Positions 16,381-25,894 of a DNA stretch of 38,300 nt are shown piece after piece; the stretch's first letter is position 1; each line of letters begins with the position of its first letter. Both the position numbers and the translations under genes were made by a program. The notes below the pieces were generated by a model. It ran no database searches. It had not been told where the DNA came from and saw only the letters and a list, made by a program, of their open reading frames with translations. The stretch comes from Bdellovibrionales bacterium (lineage in GTDB: Bacteria > Myxococcota > XYA12-FULL-58-9 > SYDY01), in NCBI GenBank assembly GCA_005801425.1, contig SYDY01000102.1:1-38300 (forward strand), in the 5' to 3' direction.

Positions 16381-17538
16381 ATGAATTTTTATACGAAATT
16401 GTGGGCTTTGGCAGTGTTCATGTGCGCTACGTCTTGCAGCAGCGATTCGAGCGATTCTTCTGACGCTGCAATCCGTGCGTCTGTCGTGGGGAATTATGCC
16501 GAAAATACGTATCAGAGCTACCTGCAAAGCCTGAATACCGCCAAGCATCTGCAGTCTGCCGTGAATGCTTTTGTGGCAAGCCCTTCCGAGGGGACATTGG
16601 AAGTTGCAAAACGTCGTTGGCTTGAAGCGCGCCAGGTTTATGGTCAAACCGAGGCGCACCGTTTTTATGATGGCCCTATCGACGATCCTGAACATGGCCC
16701 TGAAGGCAAAATCAATCCATGGCCTTTGGATGAATCGTTTATTGATGGGATCATCAATGATTCAGAGCACTATGCTGAACTTACGCCGAGTATTTTGGCA
16801 GATCTCAACAACACGTCCAAGCCGGGTGAAAATCAGCCTGAAGAAGCATTGGATGCCAACGTCGCAACAGGCTATCACGCCATTGAATATTTGCTTTGGG
16901 GTCAAGATCGCAACGCCACATCTGCGGGCACACGTTCGTTTACCGATTATACAACGGCTTCAAATTTTTCACGTCGTAAAATATATCTTGTCGCAGTCAC
17001 GGATTTGTTGGTGAGCGATCTACAAATCATCACCAATGCGTGGATATCAGAACAAAACAATTATCGTAAAACGTTTGAAGAGGGCGATTCGAATGTCGCT
17101 TTGCGAAAAATGATCATGGCCATGGGAATACTTAGCAAAGAAGAGTTGGGCAGCGAACGCATGGACGTTGCATTGAACTCAAGAGACCAAGAAGATGAGC
17201 ATTCATGTTTTAGCGATAACACCCATATCGATCTCCTGATGAATCAATTGGGCATTATCAATGTGTATCTTGGACGTTACGGCGTCACCGATGGTCCAGG
17301 CCTTGATGAACTTGTGCGTGCCATCGATCCCGTACTTGATGCGAGTATTCAAAAACAGTTGTTTGAAAGTTACGATAAATTGATAGCGATCCCTGTACCG
17401 TTTGATCAGGCTATTCTTAGCGATGAAGGTCGTGCTGCCATTGATGCTGCGATCACATCGATTCGTTCTCAAGGTAACAAAATTGCGGGAACCACCGTGG
17501 TGTTGGGCTTGGAAGCATTGGTGATCAACGATGGATAG
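16381..17538 (+). CDS. Imelysin-family (peptidase M75-like) iron-regulated lipoprotein
   Basis: A 385-residue periplasmic lipoprotein: signal peptide with lipobox ATSC (Cys 19), then a Ser/Asp-rich spacer. The imelysin GxHxxE motif is seen as GYHAIEYLLWG (164-174), and DEHSCFSDNTH is the second conserved block. Imelysin-like proteins (IrpA, EfeO relatives) are implicated in iron or haem acquisition; peptidase activity is doubtful for most. A strong Fur-box match lies directly upstream. Its stop overlaps the proposed ATG of the di-haem gene by 8 bp, and this pairing is a recurrent iron-regulated gene couple. No clear Shine-Dalgarno sequence precedes ATG 16381. Confidence 0.9.
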   Translation: MNFYTKLWALAVFMCATSCSSDSSDSSDAAIRASVVGNYAENTYQSYLQSLNTAKHLQSAVNAFVASPSEGTLEVAKRRWLEARQVYGQTEAHRFYDGPIDDPEHGPEGKINPWPLDESFIDGIINDSEHYAELTPSILADLNNTSKPGENQPEEALDANVATGYHAIEYLLWGQDRNATSAGTRSFTDYTTASNFSRRKIYLVAVTDLLVSDLQIITNAWISEQNNYRKTFEEGDSNVALRKMIMAMGILSKEELGSERMDVALNSRDQEDEHSCFSDNTHIDLLMNQLGIINVYLGRYGVTDGPGLDELVRAIDPVLDASIQKQLFESYDKLIAIPVPFDQAILSDEGRAAIDAAITSIRSQGNKIAGTTVVLGLEALVINDG

Positions 17539-18952
17539 CTGTGTGTCATCCCCGCGAAGGCGGGGATCCAGGATATTGAGATGGATTCCCGTTTTCGCGG
17601 GGATGACGTGTGTATTGGCCTGCGCCAACGATACCCACGATGATGTTCCGCTTGATGTGTTATCGGGTGGTGATGCAACGGTGTATACCCATGATCGGTT
17701 GGCATTTTCACATCCGGCACCCAATTTGACAGATGCCCATGATCGCGCATTTTTTCGAGGCAAAGCCTTGTTTCGCGATATGTGGGTGACGGCGCCGTCG
17801 TCGACATTTTCACACGATGGATTAGGTCCCACATTCAATACGCGCTCATGCGAAGGATGTCATCAAGACGATGGTCGCGGTTCGCCTCCCAATCCAGGCG
17901 ATTCCATGCGCACCATGGTTATGCGGATCAGTATTCCTGGTGAGGATGACAACGGAGGTCCGAAAGACGAGCCCAATTACGGTGAGCAAATTCAATCGCA
18001 TGGTATTTTGGGTATTGATGGAGAATCAGATCCCACGGTGACTTATGAAGAACGTCAAGGCCACTATGCCGATGGCACATCCTATTCTTTGCGTGTGCCT
18101 ACCTACCATTTGGGTGAACCTTCGTATGGTCCATTTCATGACGACATTTTAATTTCGCCCCGTGTTGCGCCTGCAATGATTGGGTTGGGTTTGCTGGAGG
18201 CGATTTCTGAAGAAACGTTGATGGCTTTGGCTGATCCTGACGATCACAATCGTGATGGCATTTCTGGGCGAATGAACATGGTTTGGGATGTTGTCAAAAA
18301 CGCCGTAGCGATAGGGCGATTTGGTTGGAAAGCCAATCAGCCAACCTTGTTGCAACAAGCCGCAGGGGCATTTTTGGGCGATATCGGCATGACATCGCGT
18401 CTTTTCAACGTTCAAAATTGTCCGTCGGTGCAAACCGATTGTGTTCATGCACCCGACGGGGGTGTGCCCGAGATCAGCGACAATATTTTGGATGATGTTG
18501 TGTTGTATAGCCGCACATTGGGTGTGCCCGCAGCGCGCAATGTGAACGATCCTGATGTTTTGCGAGGCCGTGCAATATTTCAGGAAGCTGGATGCAATCG
18601 TTGCCACATCGAAACACTGACCACGGGCGATTATACACCTGTCCCCGAATTTTCAAATCAAACCATCCATCCTTATACTGATTTATTGTTGCACGACATG
18701 GGAGCGGCGTTGGCAGATGGTCGTCCTGACTTTCTTGCGACCGGATTTGAGTGGAGAACACGTTCGCTGTGGGGCATTGGCCTGGTACCCCATGTGAATG
18801 GTCACGGAAATTATTTGCACGATGGTCGCGCGCGTGGGATCGCTGAAGCCATTTTATGGCATGGCGGCGAAGCAGCATCGGCGAAGTCCCGTTTTGTGGG
18901 CATGTCTGCTGCCGATCGTGCGGCACTCTTACGATTTATTGAATCGCTGTAA
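17531..18952 (+). CDS. Di-haem oxidoreductase-like (DUF1111) lipoprotein with repeat-derived signal peptide
   Basis: A 473-residue protein with two c-type haem motifs, CEGCH (107-111) and CNRCH (355-359), in the spacing of the di-haem DUF1111 family related to MauG/cytochrome c peroxidases. It is predicted to be periplasmic and involved with the imelysin partner in iron handling. Residues 5-26 are encoded by a REP-type repeat (17545-17607) and read SSPRRRGSR followed by IPVFAGMT. They supply the basic n-region and most of the hydrophobic core of a signal peptide that ends in lipobox VLAC (Cys 31). Start is ATG 17531 (overlapping the imelysin stop) or TTG 17576 inside the repeat with AGGA just upstream; both depend on the repeat. 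Confidence 0.88.
   Translation: MDSCVSSPRRRGSRILRWIPVFAGMTCVLACANDTHDDVPLDVLSGGDATVYTHDRLAFSHPAPNLTDAHDRAFFRGKALFRDMWVTAPSSTFSHDGLGPTFNTRSCEGCHQDDGRGSPPNPGDSMRTMVMRISIPGEDDNGGPKDEPNYGEQIQSHGILGIDGESDPTVTYEERQGHYADGTSYSLRVPTYHLGEPSYGPFHDDILISPRVAPAMIGLGLLEAISEETLMALADPDDHNRDGISGRMNMVWDVVKNAVAIGRFGWKANQPTLLQQAAGAFLGDIGMTSRLFNVQNCPSVQTDCVHAPDGGVPEISDNILDDVVLYSRTLGVPAARNVNDPDVLRGRAIFQEAGCNRCHIETLTTGDYTPVPEFSNQTIHPYTDLLLHDMGAALADGRPDFLATGFEWRTRSLWGIGLVPHVNGHGNYLHDGRARGIAEAILWHGGEAASAKSRFVGMSAADRAALLRFIESL
17545..17607. repeat. REP-type palindromic repeat inside the 5' end of the di-haem gene
   Basis: The ends GTCATCCCCGCGAA and TTCGCGGGGATGAC are perfect 14-bp inverted repeats, and the left half contains a further hairpin (CCCCGC, loop, GCGGGG). 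This is the dispersed repeat type whose translations read SPRRRGSR...FAGMT on one strand and VIPAKTGIH...RLRGDD on the other, found in many bacterial genomes. Here it is in frame and forms part of a coding sequence. Confidence 0.9.
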
Positions 18953-18974
18953 GTTCGCTGCCAGGATCATCCGC

Positions 18975-19904
18975 ATGCATGTTGCAATGATCATCGCGAA
19001 TCCTGCGGCGGGTGGTGGACGTGTGTGGCAATGGATTGGCCCTATCCGTGCGTGGGCTGAAAATAAGTTTGGTTTGTGCACCTTAAAAATGACGCAGTCG
19101 CGTGGTCATGGGCGCTTGCTCGCGCAAAAGGCCATCGAAGATGGATATCGTTGGATCATTGCTCTGGGCGGCGATGGAACCTTAAGCGAAGTGGCGTGGG
19201 GTTTTTTTAACGATGAAGGACGACCTATCACCACGCAAGCGTATTTTGTGCCGTTGCCGATGGGCACAGGCAATGATTTTGCAAAGTCCGTGGGATTGCA
19301 GGGATGGACACCCGCAAAGGGATCGCCATGGTCCGATGCGCGTGTAAAATCCATTGATATTGGACGTGTGATCTTGGGGGATGGATCTGTACGCACGTTT
19401 ATCAACATGGCAAGTCTTGGATTGAGTACTGTAGTGAATTCCGCAGTGGAAAAGAAACTGCTGCGTACGGGCTTGGCGGGCACATGGATGTATTTGCTTG
19501 CCACGCTACGCGCTTGGCGACATTTCGATTCGCCACGCATTCGTTTCACCATCGATGATAAAAGCCATGAACAATCGGTGACTTTGATGGTGTTGGCCAA
19601 TGGGCGCGTTTTTGGTGGCGGCATGCGTATTGCGCCCCACGCGACGATCGATGACGGTTGGATCGACGTGTTGTTTGTTGATCCGCTCACCCGTGTTGTT
19701 GAACTTTTGCGGGATCTCCCCGCACTTTATCGTGGCACCCACCTTAAAAGTCCGTTGGTCCATACAGTACGTGCGCGTGTTGTGCGTATCGAAGCGGTGG
19801 AACCTGCCCAGATTGCCATCGAGCTCGATGGCGAAGTATGTGGCATGCTTCCTATTCAAGTTGACTTGCTCCCACAGGCATTGCGGGTGTTTGCGCCATT
19901 TTGA
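18975..19904 (+). CDS. YegS/DagK-like lipid kinase
   Basis: A 309-residue kinase of the diacylglycerol-kinase catalytic superfamily. The nucleotide-binding motif GGDGT is at 65-69, with NPAAGGGR (9-16) before it and PMGTGNDFAKS (95-105) after it. The C-terminal half contains the conserved ANGRVFGGGMRIAPHATIDDG segment. It would phosphorylate a lipid, probably diacylglycerol, at the cytoplasmic membrane. ATG 18975 has AGGA 8 bp upstream and lies 22 bp after the di-haem gene stop; the longer frame upstream overlaps that gene. The functional link to its neighbours is unclear. Confidence 0.9.
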   Translation: MHVAMIIANPAAGGGRVWQWIGPIRAWAENKFGLCTLKMTQSRGHGRLLAQKAIEDGYRWIIALGGDGTLSEVAWGFFNDEGRPITTQAYFVPLPMGTGNDFAKSVGLQGWTPAKGSPWSDARVKSIDIGRVILGDGSVRTFINMASLGLSTVVNSAVEKKLLRTGLAGTWMYLLATLRAWRHFDSPRIRFTIDDKSHEQSVTLMVLANGRVFGGGMRIAPHATIDDGWIDVLFVDPLTRVVELLRDLPALYRGTHLKSPLVHTVRARVVRIEAVEPAQIAIELDGEVCGMLPIQVDLLPQALRVFAPF

Positions 19905-19997
19905 GGACACGGCGTGCCTTGACCAGCATTTTTTTTCCCGATAGCTCGCGGTGAGTGTTGTTAGATGTCCCCTCCATATTTTGATAAGGTGTTGACG

Positions 19998-21245
19998 ATG
20001 ATAAGAACGACCCTGATCCATAGTGTTCTTATGTTCGCGTTTATTCTGCCATCATTGGCCCGTGCCGAGGAAAAAGAAGAGCCCCATTGGATCAAAAAAG
20101 CAGGCACGGCGATTGATCAATATCTCGATTTTTCGGCAGTATTCACTGGCGGTGTGGGATACATGGGCGAAGATTCCCTCAACGTCCCGCAGTATTCTGA
20201 GCTCTACAAAACCGAACTTAAGAACGATGGTATTTTGGGTTTTAATCCCGAGCGCCGTGATCGTCAGTTGCAGTTTCAAATGCAACAACTCAAGTTGACG
20301 GTGTCGGGCCATGTGGACCGATTTGCGCGCGCGGAGTTGTCACTCACCATGCGTGACGGTGCACCTCAAATTTATGAGGGCTATGTTGAGTCCTTGGCGC
20401 TCCCGTGGGGGCTGCGTGCCAAGGGTGGCCAATTCTTGGTCGATTTTGGCCATGAAAACGGATCACATTTTATCGAAACATCACCATTTGTTGATTTGTC
20501 GGTCAGTCAGCGTCTTCTTGTGGGTGAGCAGCAGCTCAGTCTTTTGGGTGCAGGGCTTGGCTGGAAACTTCCTGTACGTTGGAACAGCGAGTTGATGGTT
20601 TCAGTGGGCATACCACGAAGTCGGTCATTTGCCATTCAAACCGTACCAGGGCTTGGCGATCACAACGATCTCATCGCGTCGGCACGTTTCAATAATGTCT
20701 TTTGGTGCAATCAGTCGTTGCGCTATCAGATAGGTGTATCGTATGCGATGGGCCCCAATACCCAAATCAAAGAGATTGCAGCACCGAAAGATCAACGCGG
20801 TATGTTGGCTGGGGCCGATATGGAACTGCGCTTTGTCGATCGTTCGTCGCCGCGTTACATTGCAGGCCGCTTGGAAAGCATTTATCGTCGATCAACGGTT
20901 AATTTTGCCAGCAGTGATAATGTTGTGACACAGGACCTGGGGCTTACCGCTGCGGTGGACGCGCGGGTTCTTCCATGGCTGCAAACCTCTGCGCGTTTTG
21001 ATTATTTGGGTTTGTTGCATGATCAGAGTGGGGATTGGCCCGTTCCAAGCCTCAATTATCCCAAGGTTTATGCGGCAACGCCGGTGACTTGGGCGATGGC
21101 GACGGCACTCAGTGTTCACGTTTCAGAAAATCATCGCTGGCGTGTTCAGTACCAGGTGGAAAAACCTGTGGATACCACGATTTACATCCATTCCGTGTTT
21201 CTCCAGGCCCAATTTGCATTGGGTCGCAAGTCTGTAAGTACCTAG
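19998..21245 (+). CDS. Outer-membrane porin-like beta-barrel, probably linked to phosphate uptake
   Basis: A 415-residue protein with a clear Sec signal peptide ending in SLARA. The mature chain has alternating strands (YLDFSAVFTGGVGYMG, LQFQMQQLKLTVSGHV, ARAELSLTM) and a closing aromatic-rich C-terminal strand region, as in porins. The GQFLVDFGHENGSH segment resembles the RxGKFxxxFG part of porin O/P-like proteins. It lies directly before pstS on the same strand, as phosphate porins do in some organisms, but specificity is inferred from context only. ATG 19998 has AAGG 9 bp upstream; an earlier in-frame start at 19965 would spoil the signal peptide. Confidence 0.78.
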   Translation: MIRTTLIHSVLMFAFILPSLARAEEKEEPHWIKKAGTAIDQYLDFSAVFTGGVGYMGEDSLNVPQYSELYKTELKNDGILGFNPERRDRQLQFQMQQLKLTVSGHVDRFARAELSLTMRDGAPQIYEGYVESLALPWGLRAKGGQFLVDFGHENGSHFIETSPFVDLSVSQRLLVGEQQLSLLGAGLGWKLPVRWNSELMVSVGIPRSRSFAIQTVPGLGDHNDLIASARFNNVFWCNQSLRYQIGVSYAMGPNTQIKEIAAPKDQRGMLAGADMELRFVDRSSPRYIAGRLESIYRRSTVNFASSDNVVTQDLGLTAAVDARVLPWLQTSARFDYLGLLHDQSGDWPVPSLNYPKVYAATPVTWAMATALSVHVSENHRWRVQYQVEKPVDTTIYIHSVFLQAQFALGRKSVST

Positions 21246-21315
21246 AAAATTACCTTTAAAACGATTTCCTAACGCTTCTTGAATCCGCAACGTGCTCATG
21301 CTATGGGAGCCCCAC

Positions 21316-22485
21316 ATGAAATCGATAAATACAGCATTGAAGTTAACCGGTGTGGTTGGGCTAGTTGTTTCTTTGGGCGCATGCGTCAAAAAGAAAACCG
21401 AAGAAGCGGTGATACCCGCAGTACCCCAAGTGACTGTTACGCTTGATGGCTCCAGCACCGTGTTTCCCATCAGTGAAGCCATTGCTGAAGAATTCAAAAA
21501 AGCCAACCAAGACAATGTCACCATCGGTGTGTCAGGTACGGGCGGCGGATTTAAGAAATTCTGCAGCAAAGAAGTGGCCATGGTCGGTGCATCGCGTGCC
21601 ATTACAGCCGAAGAGGCACAGGCATGCAGCACCAACGGTGTTAATTTTATTGAATTGCCTGTTGCATTTGACGGTATTGCAATCGTCGTGAATCCTAAGA
21701 ATACATTTGCTGAAAGCGTTACCGTGGCCGAGCTGAAAATGCTATGGGCCCCTGAAGCCCAAGGCAAAGTGACCAAGTGGAGCCAAGTACGCGCAGGCTG
21801 GCCCGACAAAGAAATCCACCTCTTTGGACCCGGTGTGGATTCAGGTACCTATGATTACTTCACAAAGGCCATTGTGGGTACCGAGCATTCGAGCCGTGGT
21901 GATTTCACCTCCAGCGAAGACGACAACGTCCTTGTGCAAGGTGTGACCGCCGATGAATTTTCTCTTGGATTCTTCGGTCTTTCTTACTTCGAAGCAAACA
22001 AAGAAAAGCTAAAGCTTGTTAAGTTGGATGATGGTGTGGCTGAAAATGGCGAAGGTCCCATTGCCCCAAATGCAACCACCATTGGTGATGCAACCTATCA
22101 GCCCCTGTCGCGTCCCATATTTATCTATGTTAGCAGCTCTGCTTTGACTGAGAACGAAGCCGTCGCGCGTTTTAGCAGCTTTTACGCACAAAATGCAGGC
22201 CGCGTTGCTGCACACGTGGGCTACGTGGCATTGCCAACCGATTTGGCGGCCATCGTGACACAGCGCTTGACAGATCGTAAAATTGGCAGCTTGTTCTCTG
22301 CTGAAGCAGCCAAAGGGACCGTGCGTTCTGTGTTGGAAGCCAGCAAGCTACCCGCCGCGCCAGCCGCCGAAGGTGCTGCTGTTCCTACTGATGCCGCTGC
22401 TCCTGCGCCAACAGCTGCCCCAGCACCCGCAGCTGTTCCAGCTGCGCCTGCACCCGCTCCACACGGTCAGCATCCTGCGAAATAA
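21316..22485 (+). CDS. pstS: Phosphate ABC transporter substrate-binding lipoprotein PstS
   Basis: A 389-residue lipoprotein (lipobox LGAC) that binds phosphate in the periplasm for the PstCAB transporter. Family marks: DGSSTVFPISEAIAEEF, GVSGTGGGFKKFC, GASRAI and FGPGVDSGTYDYFT, which together form the phosphate cleft. ATG 21316 has GGGAG at 21305-21309. The last 45 or so residues are an unusual Ala/Pro-rich tail ending in a HGQH motif, absent from ordinary PstS; it could be a flexible tether. No convincing Pho box was found in the 70 bp upstream. Confidence 0.95.
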   Translation: MKSINTALKLTGVVGLVVSLGACVKKKTEEAVIPAVPQVTVTLDGSSTVFPISEAIAEEFKKANQDNVTIGVSGTGGGFKKFCSKEVAMVGASRAITAEEAQACSTNGVNFIELPVAFDGIAIVVNPKNTFAESVTVAELKMLWAPEAQGKVTKWSQVRAGWPDKEIHLFGPGVDSGTYDYFTKAIVGTEHSSRGDFTSSEDDNVLVQGVTADEFSLGFFGLSYFEANKEKLKLVKLDDGVAENGEGPIAPNATTIGDATYQPLSRPIFIYVSSSALTENEAVARFSSFYAQNAGRVAAHVGYVALPTDLAAIVTQRLTDRKIGSLFSAEAAKGTVRSVLEASKLPAAPAAEGAAVPTDAAAPAPTAAPAPAAVPAAPAPAPHGQHPAK

Positions 22486-22551
22486 TTGTCGCGCAGTCTT
22501 TTAATGATCATATCTTAATTTCACGATTTCTTCGTCCATGACGAGGCTTTG

Positions 22552-23472
22552 ATGACACGGAATGCTCAACGGATTGGGGGAGCCGCTGGGCGGAGCAGTC
22601 GATCGGCCTTAGAGCGTTTGATCGAAATGTTCTTGGTCGCCTGTGGCTTGCTTTCCGTGCTTACCACGGCGGGTGTTATTTTTGTCTTGGGCGAGGAGAC
22701 CGTCGCTTTTTTTAGCGAAGTTTCTTTCTCCCAGTTTTTTTTCGATACCCAGTGGACACCCCTTTTTACTCAGAAACATTTCGGGATTTGGCCTCTTGTG
22801 TGCGGGACGGTTCTCACGTCGCTTGTGGCCATGGTGGTCGCGGTTCCCTTGGGACTCTTAGCAGCGATTTACCTGAGTGAGTTTGCGCCTAAAAATGTTC
22901 GCAATGGACTTAAGCCGGCCCTTGAAGTGCTCGCTGGGATCCCAACCATTGTTTACGGTTATTTTGCCTTGGTGTTTGTGACGCCCGCATTACAAAAAGT
23001 GATCCCGGGTCTCGCAGGGTTCAATGCATTGGGGCCTGGGATTGTGATGGGGATCATGATCATCCCGTTGATTTCATCGTTAAGTGAAGATGCGCTGTAT
23101 GCCGTTCCCCAGGTGTTGCGCGAAGCGGCGTGGGGATTGGGTGCCCGACGTGTAACCACGGTTTTTAAAGTCGTATTGCCTGCGGCGGCGTCAGGGATTG
23201 GTGCTGCACTTATTTTGGCACTGTCACGTGCTATCGGTGAAACGATGATTGTGGCCATTGCAGCGGGACAACAACCCCGTTTGACCTTTGATCCACGTGT
23301 TTCTGTAGAAACCATGACGGCTTACATTGTGCAGGTGAGCATGGGGGATACGCCAGCCGATACTCTGGAATATAAAACCCTTTTTGTGGTGGGAGCGTCG
23401 CTCTTTGTGATGGCTTTTGCGGCCAATCTTGTGAGCCATCGTCTTAAAAAACGTTTTGCGGCGGGTGGATGA
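22552..23472 (+). CDS. pstC: Phosphate ABC transporter permease PstC
   Basis: A 306-residue inner-membrane permease. After an N-terminal helix it has the BPD-type permease domain with several hydrophobic segments, the family motif [16 protein letters not shown] and the EAA loop [21 protein letters not shown] that docks to PstB. ATG 22552 follows ACGAGG at 22541-22546; the overlapping TTG 22549 is less likely. Its stop TGA overlaps the pstA start. It lies in the order pstS-C-A-B-phoU. Confidence 0.96.
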   Translation: MTRNAQRIGGAAGRSSRSALERLIEMFLVACGLLSVLTTAGVIFVLGEETVAFFSEVSFSQFFFDTQWTPLFTQKHFGIWPLVCGTVLTSLVAMVVAVPLGLLAAIYLSEFAPKNVRNGLKPALEVLAGIPTIVYGYFALVFVTPALQKVIPGLAGFNALGPGIVMGIMIIPLISSLSEDALYAVPQVLREAAWGLGARRVTTVFKVVLPAAASGIGAALILALSRAIGETMIVAIAAGQQPRLTFDPRVSVETMTAYIVQVSMGDTPADTLEYKTLFVVGASLFVMAFAANLVSHRLKKRFAAGG

Positions 23473-24320
23473 TGAAAAAAAATCATGAGATCTGGTACGA
23501 GCGAGGGTTTTTACTCCTGTGCGGATTTTCGGTTCTTTTGCCTTTGGCCATTCTATTTTATTTTGTGGCGCAAGTGGTCATGGATGGATTCGGCCGGCTT
23601 TCATTGCAGTTTTTGCTCGGTTTTCCATCGCGTTTTGCTGAGCAAGCAGGTGTTCTTCCTGGACTTGTGGGGAGTTTTTATCTGCTGCTGATCACGGGCC
23701 TGATCGCACTTCCTATCGGGGTGGGTGCCGCTGTGTATCTTGAAGAATATGGTAAACGCAGTCGGCTGGCGACGCTTATTGAAGTCAATATTTCCAATTT
23801 GGCCGGCGTGCCTTCGGTGATTTACGGATTGCTTGGGCTCGCTGTGTTTGTGCGCGCGCTTGGAATGGGTCGGAGTATTCTTGCGGGGGGATGTACGCTT
23901 GCATTTTTGGTGTTGCCCATCGTGGTGATCTCCACCCGAGAGGCACTGCGTACGGTGCCCCAGGGCTTTCGTGAGGCATCCGCTGCATTGGGCGCCACCA
24001 AGTGGCAAACCATTCGTGGCGTGGTGCTCCCTGAGGCCATGCCGGGCATTTTGACGGGTGCTATTTTGGCGCTGTCGCGGGCGCTGGGTGAAACCGCACC
24101 TCTCGTGGTCGTTGGGGCGTTAACCTACGTGACCTTTCTGCCCAATTCGCTCAATTCGCCATTTACGGCGCTTCCGCTTCAAATTTACAACTGGGTTTCA
24201 CGTCCTCAAGCTGCATTTGCAGCGAATGCTGCGGCTGGCATCGTGGTGCTGCTCATTCTTATGCTGGCGATGAACATGATTGCCGTGATATTGCGCGGGC
24301 GCATGCAGAACCGACGTTGA
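23469..24320 (+). CDS. pstA: Phosphate ABC transporter permease PstA
   Basis: A 283-residue inner-membrane permease, partner of PstC. The [19 protein letters not shown] motif and the EAA loop [21 protein letters not shown] are typical. The start overlaps the pstC stop (ATGATGA); ATG 23469 or 23472 cannot be separated. The stop TGA is followed within 12 bp by pstB, so the genes form one operon. Confidence 0.96.
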   Translation: MMKKNHEIWYERGFLLLCGFSVLLPLAILFYFVAQVVMDGFGRLSLQFLLGFPSRFAEQAGVLPGLVGSFYLLLITGLIALPIGVGAAVYLEEYGKRSRLATLIEVNISNLAGVPSVIYGLLGLAVFVRALGMGRSILAGGCTLAFLVLPIVVISTREALRTVPQGFREASAALGATKWQTIRGVVLPEAMPGILTGAILALSRALGETAPLVVVGALTYVTFLPNSLNSPFTALPLQIYNWVSRPQAAFAANAAAGIVVLLILMLAMNMIAVILRGRMQNRR

Positions 24321-24331
24321 GAGACGATTTT

Positions 24332-25117
24332 ATGAATGTAGAGCAAAAAGAGCCGGCCCGTGGTGGCGCTATCGAAACCCGTGAGATTGTTGCGGGGTTT
24401 GATACCAGAGAGGTGCTGCACGGCATTTCCATGCAGATCCAACCGGGGCAGGTCACTGCGCTGATTGGGCCATCGGGCTGTGGAAAATCCACATTTCTTC
24501 GTTGTCTCAATCGCATGCATGAACTGGTGCCGTCGGCGTTTATACGCGGGAGCGTGCAGCTTGATGGTCAGGAAGTGTACGATCCTGAACTTGATCCCGT
24601 TTTTTTGCGCCGACGTGTGGGGATGGTTTTTCAAAAACCCAACCCATTCCCTTCCATGTCTATTCGCGACAACGTGCTTGCGGGCTTAACGCTCACGAAC
24701 CGTTTAAAGGCGAGTGAGGCCGATCTGCTCGTTGAAAGAGCGCTTAATCAGGCTGCTCTTTGGGATGAAGTGAAAGACCGTCTTAAATCGCCTGGGATGA
24801 GCTTGTCGGGTGGTCAGCAGCAACGCTTATGCATTGCAAGGTCGCTTGCAGTGGATCCCGATGTGCTCTTGATGGATGAACCCTGTTCGGCTTTGGATCC
24901 CATTGCGACGGCGCGTGTGGAAGATTTAATTCAGTCCCTGGCGGGTGACTACACAATCATTATCGTAACCCATAACATGCAGCAGGCCGCACGGGTGTCA
25001 TCACGAACTGCATTTTTGCTGTCGGGTGAATTGGTTGAATTCGCGGAGACCAACACGATTTTTACATCACCGCGCGATCAGCGTACCGAAGACTACATCA
25101 CCGGAAAATTTGGGTAA
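24332..25117 (+). CDS. pstB: Phosphate ABC transporter ATP-binding protein PstB
   Basis: A 261-residue ATPase that drives phosphate import. Walker [10 protein letters not shown] (46-54), the Q-loop FQKPNPFP typical of PstB, signature LSGGQQQR, Walker B VLLMDEP and the H-loop VTHNM are all present, and the DYITGKFG C-terminus is diagnostic. ATG 24332 has GAGAG about 8 bp upstream; a TTG at 24317 overlapping the pstA stop is an alternative. A short palindromic repeat follows 8 bp after the stop. Confidence 0.96.
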   Translation: MNVEQKEPARGGAIETREIVAGFDTREVLHGISMQIQPGQVTALIGPSGCGKSTFLRCLNRMHELVPSAFIRGSVQLDGQEVYDPELDPVFLRRRVGMVFQKPNPFPSMSIRDNVLAGLTLTNRLKASEADLLVERALNQAALWDEVKDRLKSPGMSLSGGQQQRLCIARSLAVDPDVLLMDEPCSALDPIATARVEDLIQSLAGDYTIIIVTHNMQQAARVSSRTAFLLSGELVEFAETNTIFTSPRDQRTEDYITGKFG

Positions 25118-25125
25118 GAGTTGTT

Positions 25126-25149
25126 GGGTGGTTCAAGAACCGCCCCTAC
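25126..25149. repeat. Short palindromic repeat, GGGTGGTTC/GAACCGCCCCTAC type
   Basis: GGGTGGTTC and GAACCGCCC form a hairpin with one mismatch and a 2-bp loop, followed by CTAC. It shares the GTAGGGGCG/CGCCCCTAC end with copies at 26698, 37698 and 38087, so these are members of one dispersed family. This copy lies between pstB and phoU. Confidence 0.7.
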
Positions 25150-25204
25150 AAGGTTGCATACGATACTCTGGCACTTTGTCTCGTTCTGCTTTATCCTAAT
25201 CCTT

Positions 25205-25885
25205 ATGCCTGATCTCAAGTCACACACCGACAAAATTTTTGACAAAGAGCTTGCGGAAGTCAGCCACCGCATCGAGCGCATGGGAACCATTGCAGGTGAT
25301 ATGCTGGCAGCTTCGGTGCGTGCTTTTAATACGCGCAATACGACCCTGGCGCGCGAAATTATGGATGAAGATACCCAAGTCAATCGTCTGGAAAAAAACA
25401 TCGATCAGCTGTGTTTGGAGATCATCGCGAAGCGTCAGCCGATGGCGTCAGATCTTCGATTTTTGGTTTTGGTGATGAAGGCGGTGGTGGATATCGAACG
25501 CATTGGTGACATTGCGGTGAATGTTTCAGAGCGCACGATGGATCTCTCACGGGGGGCTTTGACAGGGTCGTGGGAAGAACTTTCTGAGATGGGTGCCATC
25601 GTACTGTCCATGGTCCGCGATGGGATGAGGGCGTTTGTCGAATCAGATGAAGTTCTGGCATGTGAGGTGCTTAAACGCGATGCCGAAGTCGACCGTTTGT
25701 TTGTCAAAGTATTCGCGGATCTCATCGAACTGATGGGCAATCGTCCCGATGTGATCAATCTTGGGATCCATGTGCAGTCGGTGGCGAAATGGATCGAGCG
25801 CGCAGGAGATCATGCGATGAATCTTGCGGAATATGCGATTTTTCGTGTGAAAGGGCATGACGGACGTCATGCCGGGCGATCATAA
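25205..25885 (+). CDS. phoU: Phosphate-transport regulator PhoU
   Basis: A 226-residue all-helical cytoplasmic protein made of two similar three-helix bundles. Metal-binding ExxxD-type motifs are seen in DIERIGDIAVNVSER (first repeat) and WIERAGDHAMNLAEY (second repeat). PhoU links Pst transport to Pho-regulon signalling. ATG 25205 has only a weak upstream site; the frame is open earlier, but that stretch contains the palindromic repeat. It ends 9 bp from the convergent DsbA-like gene. Confidence 0.95.
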   Translation: MPDLKSHTDKIFDKELAEVSHRIERMGTIAGDMLAASVRAFNTRNTTLAREIMDEDTQVNRLEKNIDQLCLEIIAKRQPMASDLRFLVLVMKAVVDIERIGDIAVNVSERTMDLSRGALTGSWEELSEMGAIVLSMVRDGMRAFVESDEVLACEVLKRDAEVDRLFVKVFADLIELMGNRPDVINLGIHVQSVAKWIERAGDHAMNLAEYAIFRVKGHDGRHAGRS

Positions 25886-25894
25886 CAGATCAAA

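Noticed and set aside
16234-16695. N-terminal extension of the YitT-family frame by 154 codons
   Set aside because: It runs antisense through the imelysin promoter and gene start, has no domain features, and a good ribosome-binding site supports ATG 16233.
21246-21315. Pho box upstream of pstS
   Set aside because: No convincing pair of CTGTCAT-like half-sites was seen here or before the porin gene, although phosphate control remains likely.
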